Shown here in pieces: positions 8,998 to 9,120 of a stretch of 9,120 nt of DNA. Made by a program: the position numbers and the translations under genes. Every line of letters starts with the position of its first letter. The first letter of the stretch is position 1. The notes below the pieces were generated by a model, which saw only the letters and a list, made by a program, of their open reading frames with translations, had not been told where the DNA came from and did no database searches. The stretch comes from CANHBY01 sp031376995. Lineage in GTDB: Bacteria; Pseudomonadota; Gammaproteobacteria; Burkholderiales; Burkholderiaceae_C. The stretch covers positions 1 to 9,120 of the forward strand of contig JANMEO010000096.1 of NCBI GenBank assembly GCA_031376995.1, written 5' to 3'.

Positions 8998-9120
8998 AGA
9001 TGCCGGATCGCTGAGCCGTTTTGAAAACGGATCTGCGGCGTTGTAAATGCTCGCGATACCCACTGGTATCGCTGTGCTTTACGCCTTGCATCTCCATTCT
9101 CAAAACGACCCATCGACCCA
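8984..9120. repeat. Palindromic intergenic repeat, copy 2 (cut by window end)
   Basis: The same 19-bp end, CCCCTCGGAACTGAAGATG, stands at 8984-9002 and the body is clearly homologous to copy 1. Its central stem is GCGATACC (9053-9060) / GGTATCGC (9065-9072) around CACT. The arms pair as CGTTTTGA (9017-9024) with TCAAAACG (9100-9107) and GTAAA (9043-9047) with TTTAC (9078-9082). The left arm again has its own hairpin, CCGTTTT-G-AAAACGG at 9016-9030. By symmetry the full element would end near 9141, so about 21 bases including the right 19-bp end are missing. The match to copy 1 extends left to TATACCCC at 8980, inside the gcvP coding sequence, and the gcvP stop TGA (8995-8997) lies within the terminal repeat. 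Confidence 0.85.

Overview
The window reads as chromosomal DNA of a betaproteobacterium, most likely Burkholderiales and Comamonadaceae-like. This rests on the style of the encoded ETF-ubiquinone oxidoreductase and glycine cleavage proteins, the codon use and the gcvT-gcvH-gcvP order; no rRNA or other marker gene is present to confirm it. Every gene lies on the + strand.

Region 1 (1-2257) is the end of what looks like a surface-glycan or acyl-modification cluster. It holds the last 40 codons of a short-chain dehydrogenase/reductase, an AAC(3)-type N-acyltransferase-like protein and a COG4310/DUF4910 aminopeptidase-like protein. The three are joined by 4-bp stop/start overlaps (GTGA, ATGA), so they are probably translationally coupled. 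This stretch looks richer in A/T than the genes to its right and resembles accessory DNA.

Region 2 (2258-2477) is an intergenic gap filled largely by a complete 157-bp imperfect palindromic repeat. A second copy, cut by the window end, begins at 8984. The two copies differ by paired changes that keep their base pairing.

Region 3 (2478-4166) encodes electron-transfer flavoprotein:ubiquinone oxidoreductase, complete with its C-terminal iron-sulfur ligands.

Region 4 (4167-8997) is the glycine cleavage operon gcvT-gcvH-gcvP. The 204-bp leader of gcvT carries motifs like those of a glycine riboswitch, but degenerate. The three proteins carry the aminomethyltransferase, the lipoyl carrier and the PLP-dependent decarboxylase activities; the fourth component, dihydrolipoamide dehydrogenase, is not in the window. 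The last codons and the stop of gcvP are supplied by repeat copy 2.

I do not see a clearly new defence or mobile system. The most interesting items are the covarying palindromic repeat family, its use as the 3' end of gcvP, the uncharacterised acyltransferase/aminopeptidase pair, and the atypical gcvT leader.
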